64,000 nt of DNA from Halonotius roseus (GCF_006861655.1 NZ_SESI01000004.1:124001-188000), one strand, 5' to 3'; shown: positions 34,336-43,220, counted from the first letter of the stretch. Notes: generated from the sequence alone by a model not told the origin. A program made the numbers and translations.

Positions 34336-35013
34336 ATGAGCAACGAGAGCGCGTCCAGCAGGGAGCCCCCCGACACGCGTGAGGAGATTATGCATGCGAC
34401 CTACAACGCGTTGCACAAACACGGGTACGCCGGCCTCTCCATTTCGCGCATCGCTGAGGAGGGCGACTTCAGCAAGTCGACGTTCTATCACCACTTCGAT
34501 GACAAAGACGATATCCTGCTTTCGTTTGCCGATTTCATTATCCTCCAGTTCGAGCAGGGGTTGGATCGCGAATCGACGAGGGGCCCGATCGAGGAACTCT
34601 ACCTGTTCATGAACTTCGCCCTCGGCAACCATCCACTTGCAGAGGGCCGACCTGATGCAGTCGAACGGATGGGCGTCTGGATCGAGCTCCGCTCGCAGTC
34701 GATTCATGATCCGGCGTTCGCCGAGAAATTCACCGAGACGACCGATAAGTACGTCGAGCATCTCACCGGAATCATTGCCGATGGTATCGAACAGGGAGTG
34801 TTCAACGATGTTGATGCCCGGAAAACAGCGATCTACCTGCTTACGACAGTCGATGGGGCCATTCTCCAAGTAACAACTCGAACGGACGACCTGCGGCCGG
34901 TGGTGTGGGAGCATATGAACGAGTACATCAAGGACTACGTCATTCGCGGCGACATTGATCTCGACGAGTTACCCTTCGACGCCGAGTTCGAGCTGTCTGC
35001 CGGTACGGAATAA
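34336..35013 (+). CDS. TetR/AcrR-family transcriptional regulator
   Basis: DNA-binding repressor-type protein of 225 residues. N-terminal TetR helix-turn-helix at about 14-62: TREEIMHATYNALHKHGYAG, SISRIAEEGDFSKSTFYHHF (the recognition helix and the typical Y-H/Y-H-F) and DDKDDILL. The remaining helices (70-210) form the ligand domain with FALGNHPLAEGRPDAVERMGVW, and a weakly acidic end. Its target is unknown; the GAACGAACGTTCGTTC palindrome before glpK fits TetR-operators in size and symmetry and is the nearest candidate. It is separated from the orc-like gene by the 81-bp inverted repeat. Confidence 0.9.
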   Translation: MSNESASSREPPDTREEIMHATYNALHKHGYAGLSISRIAEEGDFSKSTFYHHFDDKDDILLSFADFIILQFEQGLDRESTRGPIEELYLFMNFALGNHPLAEGRPDAVERMGVWIELRSQSIHDPAFAEKFTETTDKYVEHLTGIIADGIEQGVFNDVDARKTAIYLLTTVDGAILQVTTRTDDLRPVVWEHMNEYIKDYVIRGDIDLDELPFDAEFELSAGTE

Positions 35014-35168
35014 GGGGCGGTTGGTATACGATGGGTCTCTTTTGCCCGCCCCGTTCCGCTCTTCGGGCGATTCATGTGCCGTCGTGGGCCTCTTTGCAAG
35101 CGTGACTTCTTCGACCCGTTCCGTCGGAATCCGTACCGTTTTCGGGGTCGGCACCCCTACAGGTCGGT

Positions 35169-35498
35169 ATGCCACGCCCGAAAGACGCCTTCGACGACCT
35201 GTATCCCTGCGATTTCTACACGCCCGAAGAACTGCTTGACGATGGGATGATGTACTCCGTCTACGAGATCGCTCGCCTGCTACAGGGGCTTGAGGCCGAC
35301 GCCGAGATCGACGAGGGCGTCGAGGATGTGCTGCTCGATTGGGCGATCCCGTGGATCATGCGCCACTCCGAGACCCTCGTGATCGCCGAACCGCCGACCG
35401 AGGAAGAACCCGGTTACTACGGCCTCAAAGATGAGAGTGACGACGGTGCTGACGACACCGACAGTGCTGCCGACACCGACAGCGACACAGACAACTGA
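35169..35498 (+). CDS. Small acidic haloarchaeal protein (DUF5827-like)
   Basis: Protein of 109 residues, start MPRPKDAFDDLYPCDFYTPEELL. The compact helical part runs to residue 80 (MYSVYEIARLLQGLEADAEIDEGVEDVLLDWAIPWIM), then an acidic Asp/Ser/Thr tail. It resembles the haloarchaea-specific DUF5827 group, function unknown. It ends 3 bp before the next gene, so both are likely one transcript. No metal site or membrane segment is seen. Confidence 0.65.
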   Translation: MPRPKDAFDDLYPCDFYTPEELLDDGMMYSVYEIARLLQGLEADAEIDEGVEDVLLDWAIPWIMRHSETLVIAEPPTEEEPGYYGLKDESDDGADDTDSAADTDSDTDN

Positions 35499-35501
35499 CC
35501 G

Positions 35502-36353
35502 ATGAAGCTACTCGTCGCCGGCGACGCCCGCGTTGACGCCGGCAAAACGACGTTCGCCGCCGGCCTGCTGGCAGCCATCGACGGCGCGGTCGGCTTCAAA
35601 CCACGTGCCGGCAACGACTACTGGTACGACCACGACGACGCCGCGGCCGCCCTCGATTCCGGTCGGCTCTACGGAAAAGATGTCGCCACGCTCGCAGCTG
35701 CTGGCGACACTGAGTTGCGTGAGGAACAGCTCAATCCTGTCCATCGCCTCTGGCGGCCGACACCCGACCGAACCGGGATGCTCGGCGAAGCCGGCCGGAC
35801 GTTTCTCGTCGATCGCGTGACGACAGCCGACGAACCATCGTTCGTCGTCAACGGCGTCGCCGAGGACGCCGGACTCCTGCCCGGTCTCGTTGCCGAGTCG
35901 CTCCCGCTGGACGACGCTCCCCGCGTCGACAGCGTCGAGCGATTCAACGATGTGATGGCCGAGCGGTATCTGCCGGCCTTCGAGCGCGTGACCGACCGGA
36001 TCGCCGAGACGACGCCTGCGGTCGTCGAGTCCTACGCCGACATCGCCCTGCCGGTCGACGGGATCGCCTTCGACGCGGTTGCCGTTGTTGGCCCGACGCG
36101 CGTTCGGCTCTACGACGGCGCACGCTATCTGAAAGCCTACGAGGTCGCTAGCGGAAGCGACCGCGAGGGCCAACTGGAAGAGCGCGTCGACCGTGTTGTT
36201 GGGATGATCGAGCCGGTGTCGACACGCACGCTACAGCCACTCAGCAGCGACGAGCGTGGCGATCCCGCCTGCGTCGCCGACGCCTACGCCGACGTATATG
36301 AGTCGCTGCTGGACGTGGCTCTCAGCGACCTCCAAGCCGATCGCGGCCGGTAG
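35502..36353 (+). CDS. Predicted P-loop ATPase/GTPase
   Basis: Protein of 283 residues with an N-terminal Walker A LLVAGDARVDAGKTTFAAGL (about 2-21; G-x4-GKT) in the SIMIBI style (MinD/BioD/dethiobiotin synthase-like fold), followed by FKPRAGNDYWYDHDDAA, which may be a switch segment. A later DAVAVVGPTRVRLYDG is a beta-strand region. It lies 3 bp behind the DUF5827-like gene and 44 bp ahead of thyA. The family is conserved in haloarchaea as an 'ATPase' without proven function; nothing here shows a substrate. Codon use equals that of neighbours. Confidence 0.7.
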   Translation: MKLLVAGDARVDAGKTTFAAGLLAAIDGAVGFKPRAGNDYWYDHDDAAAALDSGRLYGKDVATLAAAGDTELREEQLNPVHRLWRPTPDRTGMLGEAGRTFLVDRVTTADEPSFVVNGVAEDAGLLPGLVAESLPLDDAPRVDSVERFNDVMAERYLPAFERVTDRIAETTPAVVESYADIALPVDGIAFDAVAVVGPTRVRLYDGARYLKAYEVASGSDREGQLEERVDRVVGMIEPVSTRTLQPLSSDERGDPACVADAYADVYESLLDVALSDLQADRGR

Positions 36354-36397
36354 CGCAATACACTTGTAGCCGGCTCCGGTGGAACTACCAAGCCGCA

Positions 36398-37396
36398 ATG
36401 CAGCAGTATCTCGATCTCGTCGCCGACACGCTTGCCGGCGGCGGGCACAAACCGAACCGCACCGGCGTCGATACCATCGCCTCCTTCAGCCAGCAGTACA
36501 AAGTCGACCTCCAGGAGGGATTTCCACTGCTGACGACAAAGGATCTCTCGGGCTTTCGCTGGAACTCGCTGATCCACGAGTTCAAGTGGTATCTGAGCGG
36601 CGAGGAACACATCCGCAACCTCCGCGAAGAAACCGGAATCTGGGACGCGTGGGCCGACGAAGAGGGCCGCCTCGACACCGCCTACGGTCGCTTCTGGCGA
36701 CGGTTTCCCGTTCCCGACGAGGGCCTTGACGGCGAGGCGTGGCCCGACGACGACCACCAGTGGCGCAACGATGACGGCACCTTCGATCAGATCCAGTACG
36801 TCGTCGACACCCTCAACGAGTCGCCGAACTCCCGGCGGCTCGTCGTCTCGGCGTGGCACCCGGCCAACGCCGCGGTGAGCACGCTGCCACCCTGCCATTA
36901 TACCTTCGTGTTCAACGTCCAAGGCGACCAGCTGAACTGCCATCTCACCCAGCGATCCGGCGATATCGCGCTGGGCGTCCCGTTTAATATCGCGGCCTAC
37001 TCGCTGCTCACCCACGCCGTCGCCCAGGAAACCGGCTTCGAGGTCGGCGAGTTCGGCCACACCGTCGTCGACGCCCACGTCTACTGTGGCACCGACGCCC
37101 GCGGCGACTGGTACGCCGACAATCTCGATCGCCTCCAAGAGCGACTTGCGGGTGTAGAGTCCCGGGCGGACTATCTCGCTGTCCGCGACTGGCTCGAAAC
37201 AGAGGCCCCCGACGAAACCGAGGAGACCGAGGGCTACGATCACGTCCCCGGACTGCTTACCCAACTGTCGCGGGAACCCCGCTCTCGGCCACGCATCGAG
37301 ATCGCCGACAAACCGCTTGATTCCCTCGATTTCGAGGATATCGAACTGCTCGACTACGATCCCGCCGACGGGATCAGTTTCGCGGTCGCCGAATGA
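36398..37396 (+). CDS. thyA: Thymidylate synthase
   Basis: Makes dTMP from dUMP using methylene-tetrahydrofolate. 332 residues, longer than the bacterial 264. N-terminus MQQYLDLVADTLAGGGHKPNRTGVDTIASF fits ThyA (K-x-x-R-T-G). The catalytic cysteine is in LPPCHYTFVFNVQ (about 164-176), followed by LTQRSGDIALGVPFNIAAYSLL and HTVVDAHVYCG near 225, where bacterial ThyA has D-x-H-i-Y. Two inserted acidic segments (about 90-135 and 250-285) account for the extra length, a common salt-adapted feature. The stop overlaps the DHFR start (ATGA), so both are translated together: ThyA oxidises the folate and DHFR regenerates it. Confidence 0.95.
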   Translation: MQQYLDLVADTLAGGGHKPNRTGVDTIASFSQQYKVDLQEGFPLLTTKDLSGFRWNSLIHEFKWYLSGEEHIRNLREETGIWDAWADEEGRLDTAYGRFWRRFPVPDEGLDGEAWPDDDHQWRNDDGTFDQIQYVVDTLNESPNSRRLVVSAWHPANAAVSTLPPCHYTFVFNVQGDQLNCHLTQRSGDIALGVPFNIAAYSLLTHAVAQETGFEVGEFGHTVVDAHVYCGTDARGDWYADNLDRLQERLAGVESRADYLAVRDWLETEAPDETEETEGYDHVPGLLTQLSREPRSRPRIEIADKPLDSLDFEDIELLDYDPADGISFAVAE

Positions 37397-37926
37397 CGAT
37401 GACTGACACAGCCGCCGACAGCGACGACCCACCCCTCGCCCTGATCGCCGCGGTCGCCGCCAACGGCGTCATCGGCGACGACGGCGAGATGCCGTGGCAC
37501 CTCCCCGAGGATCTCCAACACTTCAAGAAGACGACGATGGGCAACCCCGTCATCATGGGTCGCCGCACCTACGAGTCCATCGCCGCCCGGATCGACGGCC
37601 CGCTGCCGGGCCGACACAATATCGTGTTGAGCCGGGGCGAGCCCGATCTGCACGAGGGCGTCGTTGTCGTCGACTCGATCGATGCTGCTGTCGCCGAGGC
37701 CAACGCTGTTTGTGAACTCGATGACAACGCGGATCGCGTCTTCGTGATCGGCGGGGCGACCGTCTACGAGCAGTTTCTCGACCGGGCCGATGAATTGGTG
37801 TTGACCGAACTCGACGACGCCTACACGGGCGACACCGAGTTCCCCGAGTGGGACGACAGCGAGTGGCAGGAAGTCGACCGCGACGAGCGCGACGGCTTTG
37901 GGTTTGTCACCTATCGTCGCCGGTAG
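37393..37926 (+). CDS. folA: Dihydrofolate reductase
   Basis: NADPH-dependent enzyme of 177 residues that reduces dihydrofolate to tetrahydrofolate, replacing what thymidylate synthase oxidises. Family motifs: LALIAAVAANGVIGDDGEMPWHLPEDLQHF (about 15-44, with the W-x-L-P-x-D catalytic region), TMGNPVIMGRRTYESI (NADPH site, about 48-64), LPGRHNIVLSR (about 73), VFVIGGATVYEQFL and the ending F-x-x-Y-R/R. Fully coupled to thyA by an overlapping ATGA. The ATG at 37393 and an ATG at 37399 are both possible; the first gives the stop-start overlap. Confidence 0.95.
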   Translation: MTMTDTAADSDDPPLALIAAVAANGVIGDDGEMPWHLPEDLQHFKKTTMGNPVIMGRRTYESIAARIDGPLPGRHNIVLSRGEPDLHEGVVVVDSIDAAVAEANAVCELDDNADRVFVIGGATVYEQFLDRADELVLTELDDAYTGDTEFPEWDDSEWQEVDRDERDGFGFVTYRRR

Positions 37927-37967
37927 CCAGCCCTGCTGTCTGCCGTCGACGGTAGCAAAACGCCCGC

Positions 37968-39518
37968 TCAGTCGTTGTTTCTGGTCGTTGTGCCGATCGG
38001 TTCGCTATCGCCCATCGAGCTGTTGGCAAACGGGATCCCGTCGGCGACACCGGCCGGCCGCTGATCCTCAAGGGTGTCCCACTCGTCGGCATCGGCGGCC
38101 GGGAACGACAGCGTCACGATCGTCCCGCGCGGGGAGTTTTGTGCGATCGACATCGAGCCATCCATCCCGTCGACGATCCATTTGACCAGCCAGAGCCCAA
38201 GCCCGCTGATGTGTTCCAACGGTGTTTCGGCCTCGTTGGTGATCGCGCGCCGCTCGCCTTTCGGGATCCCGGGCCCGTTGTCGCTGATCTCGACCTGAAC
38301 TCGGTTTGTCTCGTGGCGGCGTTCGACTTCGACTTCGATCTCCGGACAGCTGTTGTCGTTGTGGACGATGGAGTTGTCGAGGACGTTTCGGATCGCCGTT
38401 CGGATGAGCGTGTTGCCGATGATGGTGCTCTCGTCGATCCGCGAGCGGATGATAATGCTCGGATGCTCGTCGTGGATCGCGCTGATCTCCTCGCGGACGA
38501 TCTGGGCGATGTTGATCTGGCGGAGCTGTCGGTTGACGCCGTGAAGCTGTTGGTCGATCGTCCGCACCTTATCGCCGAGATTCACCAAGGAAAGTGCCTT
38601 CTGGCGGATCGTCTCGGCGTGGTCTGTCACCTGGTCGTCGTCAGTCTGGAGCAGCATATCGGCGTGGCCGACGACGACGTTCATATCGTTCCGCAGATCG
38701 TGGCGGAGGATGCGGTTCATCACCTGCCGGCGTTGCTCAAACTGGTGGCGGTCGGTCACATCGCGGGCAGTGACGATCAGCCCCTCGACGGCCGGCAGCG
38801 ACCCGTTTTCCCGCACCGAGACCTCGAACATCCGCCAGCCGTTGCCCGCTGTCTCCAGCCGACAGTGGTGGATGCTTATCTCGCTGGTCTCGGCGGCGTC
38901 TTCGAGCGCGGTTTTCAGGGTCGCCCGATCGTCGGGATGGACGGAATCGAGGAGATCAGCCGAGACGGAGATCTCACTCGGCGATTTCGTCGTCGTCTCC
39001 GTGGGATCGCTCACGTACCGCACGGTGCCATCCGAGCGGACGACCACCACCGTATCCGACGTATACCCCATCGCCGTCTTGAACTGCGATTCGATCCGGC
39101 GTTGGGCGCTGATCTCCTCGAACAACAGCAGCCGATCGGCCGCGGCCGCCGATACCGATTCCGCCGAGACAACAAAACAGCGTTCGATATCACCCTGTGG
39201 CACGACGAGCTCCACGCCGTCACTGTGTCTCCGCAGCCCCGCCTTGTCGTTGACCCCACTCGGCTCGGGTGCTGACGCCAGCGTTGCCTCCGAGAGTGAT
39301 TCTCCGGGCGACAGCTCTTGGAGGTACTCGCCGAGTGGCAACCCCTCGGCGACAGGGGTATCGCCCAGCTCATCCGACAGCCCGAGCTCGGTGCGAACGG
39401 ACTCGTTTGTCTGTTGGATCCGGTCGTCCGCGTCAACGACAACCACACCAGCGTCGATCGCTGAGAGAACCGCATCGGCCAGCCCGGCGTCGACGGACTC
39501 CCTTGGCGGCCGGCTCAT
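37968..39518 (-). CDS. Cytoplasmic PAS-type histidine kinase
   Basis: Sensor kinase of 516 residues without membrane segments. The first PAS-like domain covers residues about 12-90 (IDAGVVVVDADDRIQQTNES), the second about 145-260 (VVVVRSDGTVRYVSDP and EGLIVTARDVTDRHQFEQRR). The dimerisation/phosphoacceptor helix follows with His273 in RILRHDLRNDMNVVVGHADML. The HATPase domain shows RNVLDNSIVHND (N-box), ISDNGPGIPKG (G1) and GLGLWLVKWIVDGMDGS (G2). No response regulator is beside it, typical for haloarchaea. It diverges from the RIO-like kinase with a 275-bp spacer. Confidence 0.9.
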   Translation of the reverse strand: MSRPPRESVDAGLADAVLSAIDAGVVVVDADDRIQQTNESVRTELGLSDELGDTPVAEGLPLGEYLQELSPGESLSEATLASAPEPSGVNDKAGLRRHSDGVELVVPQGDIERCFVVSAESVSAAAADRLLLFEEISAQRRIESQFKTAMGYTSDTVVVVRSDGTVRYVSDPTETTTKSPSEISVSADLLDSVHPDDRATLKTALEDAAETSEISIHHCRLETAGNGWRMFEVSVRENGSLPAVEGLIVTARDVTDRHQFEQRRQVMNRILRHDLRNDMNVVVGHADMLLQTDDDQVTDHAETIRQKALSLVNLGDKVRTIDQQLHGVNRQLRQINIAQIVREEISAIHDEHPSIIIRSRIDESTIIGNTLIRTAIRNVLDNSIVHNDNSCPEIEVEVERRHETNRVQVEISDNGPGIPKGERRAITNEAETPLEHISGLGLWLVKWIVDGMDGSMSIAQNSPRGTIVTLSFPAADADEWDTLEDQRPAGVADGIPFANSSMGDSEPIGTTTRNND

Positions 39519-39762
39519 ACCAGACCACCCGCTAGGGGATGCGAAGAGAGTGTCGACAGAGTGGTATGTAAGGTTTCAAACATCTGTCGAAAGATTCCAG
39601 TTGATACTGGGTACCACATGAACATATATAATACACTCGGTCGAAATCTCCAGCTGAAACACTAGATGATGATATGTTTTTACCGAGCAGCTGTCAGTTG
39701 TGGCCGCTACCTTTGGGGCGCGGATTCGATCGGTCTGAGAGGGTGATACCGACAGCCGGATG
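39519..39762. other. AT-rich divergent spacer
   Basis: About 245 bp upstream of the histidine kinase and the RIO-like kinase, with AT-rich parts (near 39625 and 39680). It must carry the kinase promoter. Small frames inside lack coding bias. No repeat longer than 8 bp is evident. Confidence 0.5.
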
Positions 39763-39769
39763 TTTATAT
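39763..39769 (+). promoter_or_regulatory. TATA box of the RIO-like kinase gene
   Basis: TTTATAT at 39763-39769 lies 28 nt before the GTG at 39794. That distance supports a leaderless transcript and the GTG as the start, since the earlier ATG at 39674 is upstream of this TATA. Confidence 0.55.
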
Positions 39770-39793
39770 CCGCCCACGTCATTCCCTCCGGTA

Positions 39794-40597
39794 GTGTCCC
39801 TCCGCCGATTCGTTCGCGGCCAACCCAGTTGGTCGGCGATCGAGACCGTCGTTCGCGCCGTTGTTGAGCGATACGATCGGTCGCCCGCTCAGGTTCGGTT
39901 TCTGGAGGCCGACAACTGGCTGTCGACGCCGGTCGTCATCGACGACGCGCTGTTTGTCAAGGTGATCAGCCAGCAGAACACGCTGGTACACGCGCTGTTT
40001 ACCACCGGCCGGAACCTGGGAGCGGTCTCCAGCGGGACGGCCGGCTTCTTCGAATCCTTCCAGTCGCCCGCCGAGATGGCACGCCACGAGCTGGAGGCAA
40101 CCCGTGAGATGCGGGAACTCGGGCTCAACACCCCGGAGCCGATCGAGGCCTTCGATGTCGAAGGGTATGGCGTCGTTGTCTTCGAGTATCTCCCGGAGTT
40201 TCGCTCGCTGGATGCCCTCGACCCTGAGACCGAATCCTGGGTTGCCGAGGAGCTGTTTGCCTCGCTTCGAACCCTCCACGACGGGGGCTTGGCCCACGGC
40301 GACCTTCGGGCCGAAAACGTGTTGCTGCTGGATGACGCGCTCTACTTCATCGATGCGACAAGCGTCGACAGCGACGCACGCGAGGGGATTCAGTCATACG
40401 ACCTGGCCTGCGCGCTGGCGGCCCTCGAACCGATTCTCGGCGCGCGGGCGGCGGTTGGGGCCGCCGAAGCGTCGTACTCGACGGGCGAGCTGCTGTCGGC
40501 TGCCGACTTTCTGCATTTTGTCCAACTCCGCCCGGATCATGACTTTGCGGCCGCCGGGCTCAGAAGCGAGATCGAGCACCGCGCCACCGCGGAGTAG
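39794..40597 (+). CDS. RIO/Bud32-like protein kinase
   Basis: Cytoplasmic kinase-fold protein of 267 residues, start GTG (MSLRRFVRGQPSWSAIE). A kinase N-lobe with VKVISQQNTLVHAL (Lys for ATP) and a helix with ELEATREMRELGLNTPEPIEAF, hinge VVVFEYLPEFRSL, then the catalytic loop HGDLRAENVLLLDD (H-G-D-x3-E-N, about residues 172-185) and the metal-site FIDATSV, in place of D-F-G. Close to the family of tRNA t6A-type Bud32 or RIO1-like lipid kinases, but it is not the KEOPS Bud32 gene itself, which is normally fused to Kae1 in haloarchaea. The target is unknown. Confidence 0.75.
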   Translation: MSLRRFVRGQPSWSAIETVVRAVVERYDRSPAQVRFLEADNWLSTPVVIDDALFVKVISQQNTLVHALFTTGRNLGAVSSGTAGFFESFQSPAEMARHELEATREMRELGLNTPEPIEAFDVEGYGVVVFEYLPEFRSLDALDPETESWVAEELFASLRTLHDGGLAHGDLRAENVLLLDDALYFIDATSVDSDAREGIQSYDLACALAALEPILGARAAVGAAEASYSTGELLSAADFLHFVQLRPDHDFAAAGLRSEIEHRATAE

Positions 40598-40670
40598 CTG
40601 CCGCCGCCACTGTCACCCTGTCGACAACGCGTTAGACGGGAGCGATCGCGTTGAAAGCCACCGCATTCGC

Positions 40671-41120
40671 TTACTCCGCCGTCGATGGCACCGCATCAAG
40701 CTCCGCCAACGCGGCGTCGATCACGGCCGCCTCGACGAGGTCGCGTGTCTCGGTCATGGGGTCGTCGGCATCAGCCAACACCTCCCGGCTCCGTTCTAAC
40801 AGGCGGCTTTCCATCTCGGCGTGGTCGACAGCGTCCTTCGTCTCGTTGAGCATGGCCTCGAAATCTTCTCGGAGGTCGAAGGAGGCGTAGGCGACATTGC
40901 ACCGCGACAGCGGGTGGTGATCCATCTCCACTGCGAGATCACGAACCAGCTCCCAGTCGTCGGCACAAAACTGGAGCGTCACCGGGGTGACGATATCCTG
41001 CCAGGCGATCGGGCCGCTGTTTTCCATCAGCGTCACCGCCCGCGGTGGGACTTCGATCCGCCGGTCGGTCGTCGGGCTACCACAGAGACAACACGGCGTG
41101 TCGGTGCGCCCGGTAAACAT
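40671..41120 (-). CDS. Unknown haloarchaeal protein with N-terminal cysteine knuckle
   Basis: Protein of 149 residues, unknown family. The N-terminus MFTGRTDTPCCLCGSPTTDRR has C-C-x2-C as part of a zinc knuckle, and a further Cys in TLQFCADDWELVRDL could complete it. Residues 60-140 are helical and acidic (EMDHHPLSRCNVAYASFDLREDFEAMLNETKDAVDHAEMES). Convergent with the RIO-like kinase gene and divergent from the methyltransferase. Likely a small regulatory or adaptor protein; no function assigned. Confidence 0.7.
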   Translation of the reverse strand: MFTGRTDTPCCLCGSPTTDRRIEVPPRAVTLMENSGPIAWQDIVTPVTLQFCADDWELVRDLAVEMDHHPLSRCNVAYASFDLREDFEAMLNETKDAVDHAEMESRLLERSREVLADADDPMTETRDLVEAAVIDAALAELDAVPSTAE

Positions 41121-41190
41121 ACCCGTGGTAGGTGGTCGAGAGATATGGAACTTCCGGCGATGGGCACCAGATTACACAGTTGCCCCCTGG

Positions 41191-41213
41191 ACTATAAGCG
41201 GGTTGTCGACAAC
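41191..41213 (+). promoter_or_regulatory. Methyltransferase promoter with 12-bp palindrome
   Basis: ACTATAAGC (41191-41199) lies about 28 nt before the ATG 41224. Directly downstream is a perfect palindrome GTTGTCGACAAC (41202-41213), between TATA and start codon, as for a repressor site. Binding protein unknown. Confidence 0.5.
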
Positions 41214-41223
41214 GGGACAACCC

Positions 41224-42003
41224 ATGACCGACTCGGAGTCGACGATGACCAACGAGTGGGACGGCAGCGAGTACGATGCGACCTGTGAGTTCGTCCACGA
41301 CGCCGCAAGCGACCTCGTCGATGTCCTCGATCCCCAGTCCGGCGAGCGCGTCCTCGATCTCGGCTGTGGCACCGGCCACCTGACGGAAGCGATCCGCGAG
41401 CGCGGCGCGACCGCTGTCGGCATCGACAGCGCGGAGTCGATGATCGCCGAAGCCCGCGAGCAGTACCCCGACTGCGAGTTCGGCCACGCCGACGCCCGGC
41501 ACTACGAGTCCGACGACTCCTTCGACGCGGTGTTCTCGAACGCCGCCCTTCACTGGATCCCCGAGGTCGACCAAGATGCCCTACTCGACACTGTCGCCGA
41601 CGCACTGGAACCGGGCGGCCGTTTCGTCGCCGAGTGTGGCGGCGTCGGCAACGTTGCGGCGATCAGAGCAGCCGTCGGCGATGCGCTCGCCGACCGGGGC
41701 TACGACAGCGACAATCCATGGTATTTCCCGAGTATCGGCGAGTACGCCAGCCGGCTCGAAGCCCACGAGTTCGAGGTTCGGATGGCGGAGCTGTTCGACC
41801 GGCCGACGACGCTGGACGGTGGCGACGACGGCCTCCGCGGGTGGCTCGACATGTTCGGCGATCCCGTCTTCGGCCCGCTCTCAGAGGCCGAACAGGACGC
41901 GGTCGTCAGCGAGGTCGAGGACGCGCTCCGCGAGGAGCTGTTCCGCGATGGCTCGTGGGTCGCCGACTACCGACGGCTGCGGTTCGTCGCCGTCAAACCC
42001 TAA
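41224..42003 (+). CDS. Class I SAM-dependent methyltransferase
   Basis: Methyltransferase of 259 residues, start MTDSESTMTNEWDGSEYDATCEF. SAM motif I is VLDLGCGTGHLTEAI (about 44-58), motif II AVGIDSAESMIAEAREQYP (about 65-83), motif III CEFGHADARHYESDDSFDAVFSNAALHWI (about 84-112). It resembles the trans-aconitate 2-methyltransferase / TAM-like group (NAALHWIPEVD). Substrate unknown; the middle Trp-Phe segment is typical for a small acid substrate. The start is set by the TATA box 28 nt upstream; a longer reading frame from 40987 would run over the promoter and the opposite gene. Confidence 0.88.
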   Translation: MTDSESTMTNEWDGSEYDATCEFVHDAASDLVDVLDPQSGERVLDLGCGTGHLTEAIRERGATAVGIDSAESMIAEAREQYPDCEFGHADARHYESDDSFDAVFSNAALHWIPEVDQDALLDTVADALEPGGRFVAECGGVGNVAAIRAAVGDALADRGYDSDNPWYFPSIGEYASRLEAHEFEVRMAELFDRPTTLDGGDDGLRGWLDMFGDPVFGPLSEAEQDAVVSEVEDALREELFRDGSWVADYRRLRFVAVKP

Positions 42004-42016
42004 TACGAGTCCGTCG

Positions 42017-42796
42017 CTACTGCTCTGCGAGCGCGACGAACGGCTCCCACGACGGTTCGATATCGGGCACGACGATCTGTTTTGGTAATCCGGCCGCGTC
42101 GGTCGGCGGTTCGGCCGGCAGCGACGTGAGTTCGTGCTGGCCGGCCGCGGCCAGCGCAAGGGCATCGATGATGTCGTCGCGTGCGACGTGTTTCCGGTAG
42201 TAGTCGTCGAGCGCGGCCTCGTAACAGGCTCGCCAGCCGTCGAGTTCGGTGTCGAAGATCCCGAACCGCGCGGCCCGCCCCGCCGTCATCGCTTTCGGCT
42301 GGGCGACTGGATACCAGTCGTTGAACGCGGCGAAACAGCACTCGGGGTGGCTCTCGACGATGTCGATCGCGGGCGATTCCTCGCGGAGCAGGCGGTCGAT
42401 TTCGGCGATCTTCGTCGTGATGTTCCAGGCCTGCTTGGAGAGGCCCGAGCCGAGATGCTCACGCTGGAGTTCGTTGGCGCGGTCGTACTCAGTGTCGCTG
42501 CCCGACTCGCTGGCGTACTCGACGACCGCACGGCAGGGAACCGGAAACACCGACCGGCCGCGCGCGCCGAGTCGCTCGCGGGCGACGCTGTCGCACTTGC
42601 GTGACTCCGACTCAGGTAGGCCAATCGGCATATCGACCAAAATGCGGTCGGCGGTCGTGTGGGCGTCAACGACGGCGGCGAACTCGTCGTAGCGGTCGCT
42701 CTCGAAGCCGCCCGCCGCGGTCGGCCAAACAGCGAGCCAACCGCCGGCACAGCCATCGACGCCGACGGCGTACTCCGGTGGTGTCGTCATTGGCAT
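42017..42796 (-). CDS. DUF429-family protein (predicted RNase H-fold nuclease)
   Basis: Protein of 259 residues in the DUF429 group, which has an RNase H-like fold. It starts MPMTTPPEYAVGVDGCAGGWLAVW: the G-x-D-G/C-x2-G-W motif is the first acidic strand. ILVDMPIGLPES (about 54-65) gives the second acidic residue; VESHPECCFAAF (about 147-158) has the E-x-H-P-E-x2 motif, and DDIIDALALAAAG near the end (about 220-232) the third acid. The alternative start ATG two codons later (42790) is equally possible. It converges on the methyltransferase 13 bp away. A DNA or RNA hydrolase role is inferred from the fold. Confidence 0.78.
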   Translation of the reverse strand: MPMTTPPEYAVGVDGCAGGWLAVWPTAAGGFESDRYDEFAAVVDAHTTADRILVDMPIGLPESESRKCDSVARERLGARGRSVFPVPCRAVVEYASESGSDTEYDRANELQREHLGSGLSKQAWNITTKIAEIDRLLREESPAIDIVESHPECCFAAFNDWYPVAQPKAMTAGRAARFGIFDTELDGWRACYEAALDDYYRKHVARDDIIDALALAAAGQHELTSLPAEPPTDAAGLPKQIVVPDIEPSWEPFVALAEQ

Positions 42797-43025
42797 TGGA
42801 TTGTTGTTGTGGCTAAAGGGCCTGCCGGTCGATTTTGACGATCCGTTTCGGGATTCAAACCGAGGCACAGCAACAAGAATTGAAAGCCCTCGACGCGCTT
42901 TCAGTCCACCAGGATGGCGGTTGGTCGCCCGGTGTTTCAACGGAGCGTGTCATAGAACGATTCGCTACGGAGTTAGTTTCAACTCACTCTGCTTGGATCA
43001 GGCGGTACGTAGGTCTGCGAACTCC

Positions 43026-43220
43026 TCAATCAGGACTTGAGTCGCTCTGGTTTCGTTTACTCAATCCTGTTTCGATTGCAGCACCAAGTGCTACTCCGAT
43101 TGCAAGCCAAAGTCCGATGTTCTCCGTAGCAGAACCGATTGCAACTCCGATTGCCATTCCGATCATCATCCCTATTCCTCTGTCTTTTCTGCTCGATCCA
43201 GACTCCTCTTCATCGCTCAT
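43026..43220 (-). CDS. Small glycine-zipper membrane protein
   Basis: Short protein of 64 residues. The middle (about 14-50) is a hydrophobic glycine-zipper: GIGMMIGMAIGVAIGSATENIG and AIGVALGAAIETGL. The ends are hydrophilic (MSDEEESGSSRKDRG and SKRNQSDSSPD). Its AT-richer code differs from neighbours. Shape and size recall the other small glycine-zipper at 28.8 kb but the sequences are not the same. Function unknown; a membrane miniprotein. Confidence 0.5.
   Translation of the reverse strand: MSDEEESGSSRKDRGIGMMIGMAIGVAIGSATENIGLWLAIGVALGAAIETGLSKRNQSDSSPD

Noticed and set aside
38139-39275. 378-codon plus-strand frame opposite the histidine kinase
   Set aside because: H-box, N-box and G-boxes are on the minus strand; the plus frame is Asp/Val-rich noise.
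42797-43025. Possible CRISPR-like or transposon remnant (GGGATTCAAACC at about 42852)
   Set aside because: The short motif is not repeated within the window and no terminal inverted repeats were found.
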